Below, piece after piece: positions 22,476 through 33,165 of a stretch of 64,000 nucleotides of DNA. The notes under the pieces were generated by a model. It worked only from the letters and a program-made list of their open reading frames with translations, did no database searches and was not told where the DNA came from. The position numbers and the translations under genes were made by a program. Position 1 is the first letter of the stretch; every line of letters starts with the position of its first letter. This DNA is from Chrysomallon squamiferum (lineage: Eukaryota > Mollusca > Gastropoda > Neomphalida > Peltospiridae). The stretch is taken from assembly GCA_012295275.1 (NCBI GenBank), contig CM022677.1, positions 15,722,970 through 15,786,969 on the forward strand, in the 5' to 3' direction.

Positions 22476-22921
22476 TTGTCAGTCACTACGATTGATGGAA
22501 ATTTGACTATTCATGAATTATTTTTTTATATGCTATTTATTTTAAAATACTTTAAATTTTAACATGTGTTTAATGTAAAATGACTTTTTAAGCATATATT
22601 CAAGTCTGCAATCAACACTAAATAATTTCTCCATATTATTTAAGTTAAAAAACTTATAACTGTCTAACATGAATAAAGTATTATAAAATCTATTACTAAC
22701 TTTCACCTAGGTAATAAAATTTTAAAAAAAACCAAGCATATAATAAACAAATCCACAAAACACATGCACACACTGACACACAAAACACCCACTCAAGGTA
22801 AAAATGCTTTACCATATTAACACATGGTGGAGAGGAAATTTCCTATCTGTTTATCAGTGAGTTTCTTTCTAAACAAAAACATTTTACACAGTAATTGTTA
22901 TAATCACTAACAACAATTTTA
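22476..22921. other. Noncoding AT-rich sequence
   Basis: No feature recognised. Confidence 0.4.
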
Positions 22922-23119
22922 CTTTTGTCTGCACCTGACACCAGAATGGAAACAGGACAAGAACAGTTTTATCTCGTTGTTATTGTAAGTGTGGTTTATG
23001 TAGCCCTGCAGACATTTGGTGCAGAACAAGTGTCCTCAATACAGAACTCACAGCTTGTCAAAAATTTCCATACAAAGACAACACGAAAGAATATCATCAG
23101 AATCTGAAGCTGTTGCCAT
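22922..23119 (-). pseudogene. RING-finger exon (TRIM/RNF type) with two stop codons
   Basis: On the - strand 66 codons read MATASDSDDILSCCLCMEIF and DKL, then two in-frame TGA four codons apart, then GHLFCTKCLQGYINHT and finally CFHSGVRCRQK before a CAAAA|gtaaaa donor. The C-x2-C, the GHxFCxxC core and a late cysteine cluster are a C3HC4 RING finger, the E2-binding domain of ubiquitin ligases. It is placed as in TRIM proteins right after a short acidic N-terminus. The second TGA replaces the residue before the GH, where the RING cysteine is expected, so zinc binding would fail. Preceded by attaatag, a plausible acceptor. Partial and inactive unless the stops are assembly errors. No B-box or coiled-coil exon follows in the window. 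Confidence 0.75.
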
Positions 23120-23271
23120 ATCTATTAATAATAAAAATAATAATAATAACAACAACAACAACAGCAACAACAGCAGCAAGGACATGGAAGACTCAAGGAG
23201 ATAAAAAATAAAATACAGAGAAAGGAAAATGTAAAAAAATAATAATAATAAAAAAATAAAAAATAAAATAA

Positions 23272-23312
<41 letters not shown>

Positions 23313-23438
23313 CAACAACAAAAAAAAGCCAACACAATGCCATCCTTAATTAAGTACATCAGTGACAACAAAGATGTGAATAAATTCTTAAGAGCTCCAA
23401 ATTAGGCAAAACAAATAATTTACATAATTTTTTCTTAC
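23120..23438. repeat. (AAC)n/(AAT)n microsatellites
   Basis: (AAC)n-type runs at about 23146-23180 and (AAT)n at about 23233-23312. The poly-Ile/Tyr ORFs on the - strand are their translations. Confidence 0.9.
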
Positions 23439-23469
23439 AAAATTTTCATCAATGTTTATCTGAATAGGG
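23439..23469 (-). CDS. IRAG-like exon 5
   Basis: tttttattag|C then PIQINIDENF|gtaaga. The single leading base completes the codon left by the previous exon. Short, so the least certain of the five. Confidence 0.4.
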
Positions 23470-24991
23470 CTAATAAAAAAAATAAAAAATGCAAGTAATG
23501 AGATAACAGTTAACAATAGCTTCTGACAAAAATATTACATTCTGGTTATTCTTCACCTTAATTTTTATACAAATATCATAATCATCTTTGTCAGTTAAAG
23601 AGGTGACACACATGACTGGATAAGAAAAGACAGTGTCAACTCACTTGTTCTCTTCCAGCTCCATTTGATATTTTTTGTGTGATTGTTTAATGTTCCCAAC
23701 ATGAGTAACCATTACCTCCATTATATTTGTACTGACTTTTACTTGTAGAATTCTCTGGTTATTAATTATTGCTCCTTTTATAAATAAATAAATTTAAATA
23801 AATAAATAAATAAAATGAAGTAAAAAAGTTAGAGTAAAGTAAAAAGAATCTTAAAATCAGACTGCCGTTTCAAGACAGGTGTCTTTATAACTGAACAAAT
23901 AATTAGTCCTTAGTGATTCTATGGATTTTTTCAATAAATGAGATATTATGTGCAGACAAAGCATAATTGCCAATCATTTTCATGATTTTATAAAAACAAA
24001 TATATTACATTTTTATGTAAGTTGCTTAATTCAGTGTAAGAAAACTATTTTGCATAGAATTTTGTGAAAGACTGAAGAAATATTTAAAACTAAATAAAAT
24101 GAATAATGTATTTAAATACCTGCTGGACAACACCAAATACTTCAACTCTACTGGAGACTTGAGCTGCTCTTTGTTCCAAAATGTCGATTTGAGTTTGTAT
24201 TTTACAAACAATTTCTTGTTTATTTTTATCCTTAACAAGCTGATTTAACTTCTGAAAATATGCAGTTTAAATCCACAGTTTAGTATATTGGTTTCTTCAG
24301 TTCCTATAAATACATGATGAAAGATCTGAATGTCATTCAGTAAATACTGACATTTCCTTGTTATAAAACATTTCAATAAATTAAGTCAGCACGAATCAAT
24401 ATAATTATAGTAAACCAAAAATTGAAACATAACCTTTTTTAAATCTTTTATTTTGTATTCTAATGAGATTTAATGATGCAGTTATCAATTCAAATTATTT
24501 ACTGAAAAATAATCTAAAGAGATAAAAAACATGTCTAAAATAAAGATGAATTTGATTCACATAATTAAAGGTAAAGTAGAATTTTTCATTCAGAAACACC
24601 TTCAACAAAATTAACAAGATCTGATTTTCTTTATGAACTGATTTCACACATACCTCAACATCATTCCTTAAGCCATGTAGTTCTTGGTCCATGTTCTTTT
24701 CAGCAATGTCCCACGACCTTTCTTGGCGCTCTTTTCTCTGCTCTTGAGTTAATTTGTCCATCTTGAAGGTCAGGAACTTAGTCTAGTTAAAATACCAAAA
24801 ATAAACTGTAATATGTAAATTCAATCAAATGCTAATGTAAGAACATTCAAGTCACATTACACTGAAAATAATAAAGTATGTTAATAAAATAATAAGCAGA
24901 CATTTCATTAGTTAGACATCATTTTGTAAATAGGAAACATAAATTCCCTGATAGTCTGAGCAAGAGATACGTATTCTGTGTGTACGTGAGC

Positions 24992-25034
<43 letters not shown>

Positions 25035-25429
25035 GCTTGTTTGATTTTTAACATTTGTATCTATAATATGGCTTTTTAAACAGGAAAACTATCTCTTTTC
25101 ATAAGCTTGTTATTTCATTTTCAGACTAAACTGAGTGAAGATTGTCTAGTATAATAAGTTAAAGATAAATGTGTAAGAAGAAAAATTATTACTACATTTA
25201 ATAAACACTAAAAGCATACACCATCTCCAAAACAAAGATGCCTACACTAACTGAATAAATAATCATTTTTCACATATTTATTGTTTATCACATTGAAAGA
25301 TCTCAATGACAAAAATTGTGATATCATTAATCTAAAATAACAAATAAATCACATCTTTAAGTAAAATTATAAGTAAATGCAGAATAAAAATGTACTTACT
25401 TTGACTTCTTCATCTGATAAGTTGGTGAA
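23439..25429 (-). CDS. IRAG/LRMP (MRVI1)-family coiled-coil gene, five in-phase exons
   Basis: Join on the - strand of 25429-25400, 24776-24654, 24251-24120, 23754-23645 and 23469-23439. Every border has AG at the acceptor and GT at the donor. Phases are 0,0,0 then 2/1, and the joined frame has no stop (142 codons). The protein is charged and helical, rich in Glu, Gln and Lys. Landmarks in order: NLSDEEVKFLTFKMDKL, SWDIAEKNMDQEL, IDILEQRAAQVSSRVEVFG followed by VVQQ, then STNIMEVMVTHVGNIKQSHK. The LEQRAxxVSSRxExxGxVQQ then EVMxxHVxNxK order is how I remember the MRVI1/IRAG-LRMP coiled-coil core. Those proteins bind IP3 receptors at the ER, and IRAG1 is a cGMP-kinase substrate. Family assignment is from memory of motifs, not a search. 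The N-terminus, C-terminal half and any tail anchor are not in these exons. Confidence 0.6.
23645..23754 (-). CDS. IRAG-like exon 4
   Basis: ataaccag acceptor, GAGAACAA|gtgagt donor. 36 codons plus two bases, with EVMVTHVGNIK. Confidence 0.65.
24120..24251 (-). CDS. IRAG-like exon 3
   Basis: tattttcag acceptor, CCAGCAG|gtattt donor. 44 codons, phase 0 on both sides, carrying the LEQRAAQVSSRVE motif. Confidence 0.7.
24654..24776 (-). CDS. IRAG-like exon 2
   Basis: actaag acceptor (weak polypyrimidine tract), GTTGAG|gtatgt donor. 41 codons, phase 0. A diverged copy of its 3' end plus about 150 bp of following intron is at 38455-38640 on the + strand. Confidence 0.65.
24994..25032. repeat. (GT)n microsatellite
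   Basis: About 20 GT repeats within the intron between IRAG-like exons 1 and 2. Confidence 0.9.
25400..25429 (-). CDS. IRAG-like exon 1 (of those visible)
   Basis: tttatttcag acceptor, GTCAAA|gtaagt donor. Ten codons FTNLSDEEVK. Confidence 0.5.
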
Positions 25430-25901
25430 CTGAAATAAAAATATACAGTTGAGACAGTTGTCCTAATGGGAAAACAAATCTGGATATTGCTGATATTTTG
25501 CTAGTTAAGGAAAATGATGGATGCAACACGAACTGCTGAACACAAAACGTGTTTCCTGAACTAATTTAACTAATGTCTGCAATGACTGAAATAAGGAAAT
25601 CTCAGTATAACATAAAATGTCAGTATAAATAAAATGCATATACATGCAAAAACTCTACATGATTTAAATAAAGATAATTGAAAACTAGGGAAAAAAAAGT
25701 TAGAGAGAATGACCAATGAGCCATTTCAACTGAAGGTATAACCAGACTTGCTAATCATAAATCATTGTCAAAAAGCCCACAATAAGGACAAATGATTATT
25801 TTTAAGAACTGTTAGTGAATCACAACAATTTGACAGAACTTGATAGAATGAACTAAAAAATAATGTACAGTGACACATGATAACTATATCATAACAGATA
25901 C

Positions 25902-26022
25902 CAATGCTTTTCAGTTCTAATAACAAAATGTTAATGTCATTCTGCACTAGGTATGCGGATTCAGTCATTTTGATTACATGCTGCATTACTTTTTTGGAAC
26001 ACTTAGAACTGATTCTATACAT
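25902..26022 (-). CDS. Exon candidate, phase incompatible with its neighbours
   Basis: After aaaattag, 40 codons open with MYRISSKCSKKVMQHVIKM and end ATTG|gtatct. Helical, Ser/Lys-rich then Leu-rich. Its phases (0 in, 1 out) fit neither the exon at 26638-26787 nor the one at 25400-25429, so it cannot be spliced between them as drawn. A + strand duplicate is at 3348-3468 with frame conserved, which argues for past coding selection. It may be a duplicated-in exon or alternatively spliced. Confidence 0.4.
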
Positions 26023-26637
26023 CTAATTTTAGATTTGATTAAAAATATAAATTAATAATCTGGCTACAACATTAAAGTTATCCACAATAATAATCTTTTA
26101 ATCCCAAAAGATAACGAGAATTCTAATTAATTAATAATAATAAATTGCTAATGTTTTGAATGAGATGATATAATTAATTCATAAAAAAATATATATATCA
26201 GATTTGAATCCTGAATGAAATAATTCAGACAATCGTATGATACTGCAACACTGACAAGGAAACTAATCACTTCTTTGTCATCTCATATATAAAGTTTTGA
26301 CTGGTAGGAAACAGATTGTAAGGATTTACACCTGCTTCTTCCTTAGAAATGGCAGTTTATAACATAATTACCACCAACTTGATGCCTATGCATTTGGAAG
26401 GTACATTTTTCAGGAATATCGTGGAATTTTTATAAAACAGAATCAGGAAATGAAGTACTGGTAATAATTATTTAAAATTATATTTTTCTTCATTGAAACA
26501 AATAAAAAAATAAATAAAATAAAAATAAATTTAATATTCCTTCATTTCCCTGCAAAAATATAAATTAAGAACATTTAAAGATATCAAACAAACTACATAA
26601 GTATAAAATCTACTGATGTGTCTTTTGTCTGACTTAC

Positions 26638-26787
26638 ATGAAAGGTCTTCCAAGCTGGTTAAGAAAATCCTCTGAAATGCTGGACATCACAACATCCAAA
26701 GTTTGTGCTGGTGATATGATAGCTATATTTAAACAACTATCTTGTTTCATGTGCAAGTCATGTTTTCTACTATTTAGCCAGATTTGT
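26638..26787 (-). CDS. Upstream exon candidate on - strand
   Basis: gtttatttag acceptor, CTTTCAT|gtaagt donor. 150 nt with 49 complete codons, open: QIWLNSRKHDLHMKQD, then SCLNIAIISPAQTLDVVMSS and ISEDFLNQLGRPF. The mix of charged and aliphatic residues is convincingly protein-like. Probably part of the same - strand gene, with at least one linking exon missing to satisfy the phase. Not identified on its own. Confidence 0.5.
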
Positions 26788-27339
26788 CTAAATAAACAAA
26801 TATAAAACAAAAAGTATTTAAAAAAATCTGGTATAATTTTCTTATGTGATTAATTAATTTATCATAATTATAATTTTCTGCTATACACTGAAACAAACAT
26901 AAGACTTCTTAACAGCCACCATTACAATCCGATCTACTTACTATGTAATAATAGGTTGATCCTGTAACCAGACCAAAGAACACAAACATATCGTAATTAC
27001 ATTATTTATGTTTACTTTCCAAATAGTAAATGTCAAGCTTCATTTTCTCAGTCATAAGTAGACTATTTTAATAATGGTTTGTTGGTAAGTGTTTCTTTCA
27101 CTATACTGGGAAAATGAGATAGAAATGTATCAAAGAATTTTCTCAATCTGACGCCTATCAACTTAATAATAGATTTACTGGCTCAACAACTGTATTTTTT
27201 ACCTATCCCAGACTAGGAATGTATGCTTATTTTGCATAATAAAATCTTTTGTGAGAACAAATTCATATATAAAGTTGACCAGATTCATATTTCAGCTTAT
27301 AAAGGAAAACATGTATTGATCATTAACCTTCAGAAACTA

Positions 27340-27500
27340 ACTCATCATTTTTTTAACATCCAAACAGAACTTTGGTAGCATTTGGTGACTGGCCATTATA
27401 AGCCCTGCATTCATATGTACATATGTACTTAAACACATTACTATATTACTATTATTTATTATTATAAAACATATCCAGACCACTTACTTCAGAACAAGTA
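27340..27500 (-). repeat. R1 copy and truncated exon stub (inverted)
   Basis: 27340-27415 is the reverse complement of R1 (aacatccaaacagaactttg; tttggtgactggcc). 27440-27500 is the reverse complement of the tail of the 39059-39192 exon (TGTTCTGAAGTAAGTGG ... ATGTTTTATAATAATAA); its 5' half is replaced by a (TTA)n-like run. Confidence 0.7.
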
Positions 27501-27519
27501 GTAGTAGTAATAATAATAA

Positions 27520-27720
27520 AATAAAAAAGGAGGAAGTAAATAAAACAAAACAAAATGTAAATAAATAAATTAAAATTAACAATTAGTAAATTTTAAGAAA
27601 AGAAGGGAAACTGAGAAGAGTTTTTGATCACTTAAACAAGTAAAGCACTTCTACTTGCTTGCATCCTTCTTTTTTCATTCTTCCAGACTTGTTTTTAAGA
27701 ACAAAACAAACTAGAACAGT
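27520..27720. repeat. Inverted duplication arm (partner 35570-35790)
   Basis: The reverse complement matches gttttgttctta..aacaag, ctggaagaat, aaaagaaggatgcaagcaag, gtagaagtgcttta and cagttt..aatttatttatttacat in order. Confidence 0.85.
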
Positions 27721-27739
27721 TTAAAATACCATTACACAC

Positions 27740-27862
27740 AGACCCATAATTCAGACCATTGGTATTTATATTTGTCTATTTATCTGCCCATCAAACTCTA
27801 AGTAAATCATCACTCACACCATGTACATCCAAACATTCCTCTAAATCCTTTTCAATGCATCC

Positions 27863-27914
<52 letters not shown>

Positions 27915-29230
27915 ATATATATATATATATACACACATACATACACATACATACAAACACACACACACACATCTATGTCTCTGTTTGTGTTAGAGTCTAT
28001 ATAACTACATACAAATCTATCTTTCTGTATTTCTGACCATTTATAACACAAGTTCACTCTCAATATTTAGCCCTACTTCTCTGATACACAAGCATAGGTA
28101 CCTGCACTCTCTTATACATATACATGTGGTTACTGCCAACTCACTAAGCTACATATCTACTTATCTATCAATGGTTTATCTACTTTATCTGTCTATTTGT
28201 CTTTTACATTAAATCTCCCTATCTACATTCTGTATATATGTCCATCTACAAACACTCTTATATATATATATATGCACATCCCCTCTGATTGGCCCTCAGA
28301 AATACACAATAAAACTTTCTTACACATGCATATACATTAACTCCTCCTTTCACGTTAAATTCACAGCCACTCCTCAAAAACACACAAGCACATTCCCCTT
28401 CACATACATACATACATTTCTGTATCAGGACAATGTAGTCAACTTACATACCTACATGCCAACACCAATTTCCATACTGCCATATATACATGTACCAACT
28501 ATCATTTTCTTTTTTGATCTATCTGTTCACATTCTGATCCATCAATAAGCATCCATAAATCATGTCCATCTCAGCAGCTGCCTCCCTGCATAACTACCTT
28601 ACAACCTCTGTCTTTCTGTATATCTGTCCATTTATAACAAAAGTACACTCTTATTCACATACGTTCTAGCACATCAAACACATGTACCTGCACTTCCATA
28701 TACATGTAGTTACCTACCTTCCTATCCATCACTCTCTATCTGTCTTTGTATCTATCCATCAAACTGCTGAGTTATCTGTTGTATACACAAACCTACCTAT
28801 CTACCTACCTATCTGCTTCTTCTGTCTTATCTAGTTTTCTTTTATCTTGTCCATCCATGCATGTACCAACACATAACCATAAACCAATCATCTACCCAAC
28901 TTCCTGCCTACCTACATATCTAACTATGTCTACAAACCTACATTACAACCTGTCTTTCTGTTTGTCCATCTAGAAACACTGTATCTACATAACTTTATAT
29001 ATTTTCTTTCACACTTTCCAAATTAGTTGTTATTATCACTGTGTATCTTCTTCTCTATTAATTTAGCTATGGTCTGGCTTCTATCTGTCTGTCTTATGAT
29101 TACTTATCAAGGCGACTGTTTCTCATGCAGTCTGTAATCTACATCTATGTATCAATCTATCATCTATCTTTCCATCTATCTGTTCATCTGTCAGTGTTTA
29201 TAGACATTTTTAAAAGTTTTTATTGAAGTT
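27740..29230. repeat. TCTA/CATA tetranucleotide field with (TC)n, (TA)n, (CA)n
   Basis: (TC)n at about 27867-27911 runs into (TA)n and (CA)n to 27972, followed by degenerate ctatctatc / tacctacc / acatacat repeats. This is the complementary-strand equivalent of the GATA fields at 4.1-6.4 kb and 40-42.6 kb. No exon recognised. Confidence 0.85.
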
Positions 29231-29386
29231 AAAATAAACAATGTTTATCATTTAACCTGTTCTGTAATTCTATAATTCTTTAAAGTAAATATTTTGAAAT
29301 CATCTCTCAAATTCAGTTATCAGTTATCAGTTACCTTTACCTTCATACTATTTTCTCTAATAAATGTATTTAAAAAGGGCACTTAC

Positions 29387-29430
29387 CTGGAAGCCCATCC
29401 ATATTTCTTCCTATCTACTGCGCTTCTTGT
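29387..29430 (-). CDS. Short exon candidate
   Basis: - strand ...acacaag then A|SAVDRKKYGWAS| ending TTCCAG|gtaagtg, a strong donor. The acceptor is weak. Could be a 5' exon of the - strand gene; too short to identify. Confidence 0.25.
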
Positions 29431-29689
29431 GTACAATAAAAGTTGATATAACCTTTACACCTGTTGGTTTTTAAAATGATTATACTCTTATACCACCAGA
29501 AATTTGTTAAAATAAGTTTTTATTTTTTATTGTGAATGAAACTGGTTTTGAAAATCAATATTTATATATCTTCCAATATTAATTTTCATATTGCATTCTT
29601 ATTTATTTATTTTAAATTTTCTGAAATAATAATAATAAATAAATAAAATAAAATTTGTTTGATGCCTACCTTGATGTCATTAACATTAT

Positions 29690-29920
29690 TAATAAGTGAA
29701 TATTTCTTATCAGCGAATTCAAAATGATCTGTTATCGTTCAATGGTAAACGAAGATTAAAACGTTTTTCTAGCAGACGCGAAGTGACGTACAAGTCGGAA
29801 ATGAGTCTCGATTACGATATTAGTTTCACGTCATCCAAAAGAAAAAAGACTACCGTGTTTCAAACATTTCGGAGGCCAAGACAAAATAAAAACCTTTTTT
29901 CATTTTATACTCTTTAATAC
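29690..29920 (+). other. CpG-bearing island with a 73-codon ORF
   Basis: Locally enriched in CpG (gcagacgcgaagtgacgtac; tttcacgtcatccaaaaga) compared with surroundings. A basic ORF (29696-29917) begins MNISYQRIQN. TGACGT half-sites could equally mark a promoter or 5' exon of the - strand gene that starts nearby. Neither reading is proven. Confidence 0.3.
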
Positions 29921-30557
29921 TGTTTGATCTTGTTAAAACATTAATCTCTTATTTCTTACTATCATTAGGCATATCTAATTATCACTGTAAGATTGTCGTT
30001 TAACTAACAGAAAACTACATTAATATCTCCTGCATTTTAACATTATTTTTAAAAAGTCTTCTGCTACCATTACAGCCGTTTATCAGATTATATATATATA
30101 TATATATATAATACATTAGCTTACTTTATCACATTCTGACATAATTTTCAGCCGATAACTTGAGATAACAAAACGGCAATTATCTTTGATTTACAAGCAC
30201 CTGAGCCAAAAATTACGTGATATTTTTATCAAGAATTCGCGTCTATTGCAATCATAATATTAAAATAGATAGTGTTCGTGGGAAGTGATGTGATATTTTA
30301 TAAGGCAATAAACATATAATCATTGAAGGTGAAGGATTATTTTAAGAAATATCTAGAAATACAGATTAATGTATGTTTGTATGTGTGTGTGTCTATCTAA
30401 TCTGTCTATTTATCTATTGATAATTGTTTCTTTGTTTATAATGACGACAGTAATAATATCTGACGTAACTATATTAACGATAAAAACAACAACAACTACA
30501 ATAATACTAATTAAAATGATAAACAAAATAATAATTAATAACGAATACTGAAAAAAG

Positions 30558-30690
30558 GTGTCACGGGGCTCAAACCTTTAAACATCTTGGATGTTTTATT
30601 AAAACTCAGTCTAGGGTAACAAGGGCTTTAATGGCCACTAACAAGGAATCTAAATTGACAGCAATCTCTATAAATCAGTGTCTATCTATC
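30558..30690 (+). pseudogene. LINE reverse-transcriptase C-terminal fragment
   Basis: An open frame reads AQTFKHLGCFIKTQSRVTRA and LMATNKESKLTAISINQ. The FKxLGxxI...R...A...N..S..sI..K spacing is the end of non-LTR retrotransposon RT proteins (RTE/CR1/Jockey type). Truncated on both sides. Confidence 0.45.
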
Positions 30691-30984
30691 TATCGACTAG
30701 AGAAAAAACCACAACACCAGTTAAGGTTCACGTTAATTATTTAATTATTATATACAGGTGAATATATACTTGATAATAATACGTTATACAATCGTAAAAC
30801 ATATGTTTAATTAATTTTGATTAATGATACGAGAAAGGTCATTTGGGGAACCAAGACAAAATAAGAATCTGCTCAGAGGGCAGATTAAACCATTACTGAC
30901 ACATTACATCTAATCAAAATAAGAATAGATAATTGCTTACCATACTCATCCGTAAAAACAATGCCATTCTAAAACATTGGTTTC

Positions 30985-31190
30985 CCTCTTTAATTACCGG
31001 AAAGTGGAAAAATTAACGTGCTAATCAGAGCTAGCTGGTGTGAAGCACGTCTACGAGGCACGTTTTCTGACAGGCCAGCGGGCGTGTCTGTTGCTGAAAA
31101 GAGTTTTGGGGAAGGAAACAGAGTGGTTCTCGTTACAATTGCAGGACACAAAGGAATGTCCAACATGGTCTTTTTATTGATTTAAAAGAT
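30985..31190 (+). other. GC-rich island with open frame, unidentified
   Basis: Between flanking simple repeats, about 180 bp are open without ATG: KINVLIRASWCEARLRGTFS, DRPAGVSVAEKSFGEGNRVV, then TIAGHKGMSNMVFLLI and stop. The composition and CpG content are unlike the neighbourhood. It could be a transposon or gene fragment or a promoter; no domain recognised. Confidence 0.3.
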
Positions 31191-31254
31191 GCTATAAACA
31201 CCTACAGCTAAAAATGAGAACATGAACGTTGTTAACTTATTTACATTTATAAAA

Positions 31255-31560
31255 AATCCATACTTGCCTACACTATCTGTCTCTGGGTGTCTTCTGTTTT
31301 ATTAGATAACTGTCTACATATATCTACATATCAAACTCCTGAACTACCTAACTACCCACCTAACTGTCTCTGTGTCTGCTGTCTATTAGATATCTACATA
31401 TAACTATCTACATATATCTACATATCAACCTACTGAACTAATGACCTACCTACCTATCTGTCTCTGTGTGTGTCTGCTGTCTGTTAGATAACTATCTACA
31501 TATATCTACATACCAACCTATTGAACCACTGACCTACCTACAGACAGACAGACAGAGTTA
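31255..31560. repeat. ~88-bp minisatellite, inverted copy
   Basis: Reverse complement of the 3868-4140 family (agataactatctacatatat, ctacatatcaacctactgaa, tgacctacctacctatctgt), about three units. Confidence 0.85.
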
Positions 31561-31754
31561 TCTGTTTATCTATCCACATTACAACAGATCAATAACCATC
31601 CATCGATCATCTATCCAACTCCCTGCTACATAACTAACTATGCCTGCTTAGCTACATTACAACCTGTATAATTTACTGTATATATCTGTCGGTCTGGCAC
31701 CTGCTTATCCACATCTTTTCATTTCTTCTGCAGTTATTTCCAATTTGTAATATA

Positions 31755-32170
31755 CAGGGTGATTGAAAAGTCATTCCCTATTTTAAACAGTTCATAATTT
31801 TTTAATTTGCAGTTACTTTTTTCTCAATTCCTTCATGTATGTTATTTATATGAAAATTAAACCTAGATTGTTATTTTCTTTTCAGATGATTATTTTGTTT
31901 AAAAGTATTATTGTTTTTCTTTTCCGAGTAATTATTTTGTTTAAAATTCAAAAACCCTATTAAGATGCAAAGAAAGTTGACTCTAAAAGAACGTGCCCAG
32001 GTAGCATGATACGAAGTTTGGAAATCTGTTATTCAAGTGCAAAGATGGTGTTTTCACTATCTGCGGATCACTGGAATTGGAGGGGGCGACCACTTCTTTG
32101 AGCTTCCATTACAGAACCTCTTGTCATGAGTTTCGTGTGACAGTTTTTGACTGTCTTTGCATCGATCTGA
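31755..32170 (+). mobile_element. Tc1/mariner-like element relic with HTH N-terminus
   Basis: ta|cagggtgattgaaaagtcat is a typical transposon end at a TA site. From ATG 31965 the frame reads MQRKLTLKERAQVA, stop, YEVWKSVIQVQR, the N-terminal helix-turn-helix seen in a DUF4817-type/mariner-like transposase group, followed by a GRP-like linker. It is cut short well before any DDE/D motif. Confidence 0.55.
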
Positions 32171-32725
32171 GCATGTATTTAATTTTATTTAATAATTAGA
32201 GAATACTAAAAGAAAAAGTGATATTATACGAAAAGGTTATTCAAATTAAATAACGCCGTACAAATAAAATAAATATTGCACTTTTATTAATTGTCAATAA
32301 AATACATATTTAGTAGGAGAGCAGTTGATATGACAGAATGTAGAATCGAGAATTATAGAACAGGTTAAGTTATAAACATATTTCTTTAACTTTAATAACA
32401 ACATATAAGCAATTGACATACATGTGTATCTGTAAGAGTGAGTATATGTTCGTTATTTTGTTTTTTCTCACAATTTACTAATTATTTATTACAAGTATCA
32501 AGAGTAATACGAGTATCACTTGATAATTTATACGGTATTAAGATTGCAGATGGAGAGAAGGCTTTTAGAGTCACAACGGTTATACTGACAAATTGAGAAT
32601 TAAATATACAAAATTTCTACAGATATCTGAAGAAAGACTGCGCGTCGGAATTTACGTTGTATTCACTGTCAGTATTTTTATTATTAACATGACATGTTTA
32701 TATGATTAAATTTAGGTTTATCTGT

Positions 32726-32732
<7 letters not shown>
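32171..32732. other. Noncoding AT-rich sequence
   Basis: Nothing recognised. Confidence 0.4.

Positions 32733-32807
<75 letters not shown>
32733..32807. repeat. (AAT)n-(ATT)n perfect inverted repeat
   Basis: About 30 bp of AAT repeats run directly into about 45 bp of ATT repeats at 32761, giving a self-complementary hairpin or cruciform-capable palindrome. Confidence 0.9.
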
Positions 32808-33074
32808 TTGATAAGACGTGTAAAAATGTCAGTGTAAACAGCCACTACAGTTATTATAAGATTAACGTAATTTTCACTAGTGACTCAATTTATTCATGTA
32901 AACTGCTGGTAGTAAATAAAAACGTAAATTCCGTGGAGCAGTCTCAACTGACCTTAAGAAAACTGCGCTCATACAAAACAAAGACGATATTTATGTCATT
33001 AATATAAATTGTTGCGATTCCATTAAAGTAGCAGCTCGGTTTTAAAGATATACTATTCTGTTCTTTACAGAATA

Positions 33075-33165
33075 CAGTGGTGCCTTGATTTACGAGTTTA
33101 ATTCGTTCCGTGACCCGCGCTCGTATCTCAGTTTGCTCTTATATCAAATCAATTTTGTGTGTTTT
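33075..33165. mobile_element. MITE-type fragment (cagtggtgccttgatttacg)
   Basis: cagtggtgccttgatttacg, agtttaattcgttccgtgac, cgcgctcgtatctcag is a terminal segment of a transposon type with 'tacgag..aattcgttccg' subterminal repeats seen in many animal genomes. The second end was not found. Confidence 0.45.

Noticed and set aside
23048-23371. 107-aa - strand ORF rich in Tyr/Leu
   Set aside because: Mostly (AAT)n translation; only its last third coincides with the RING exon, which is annotated separately.
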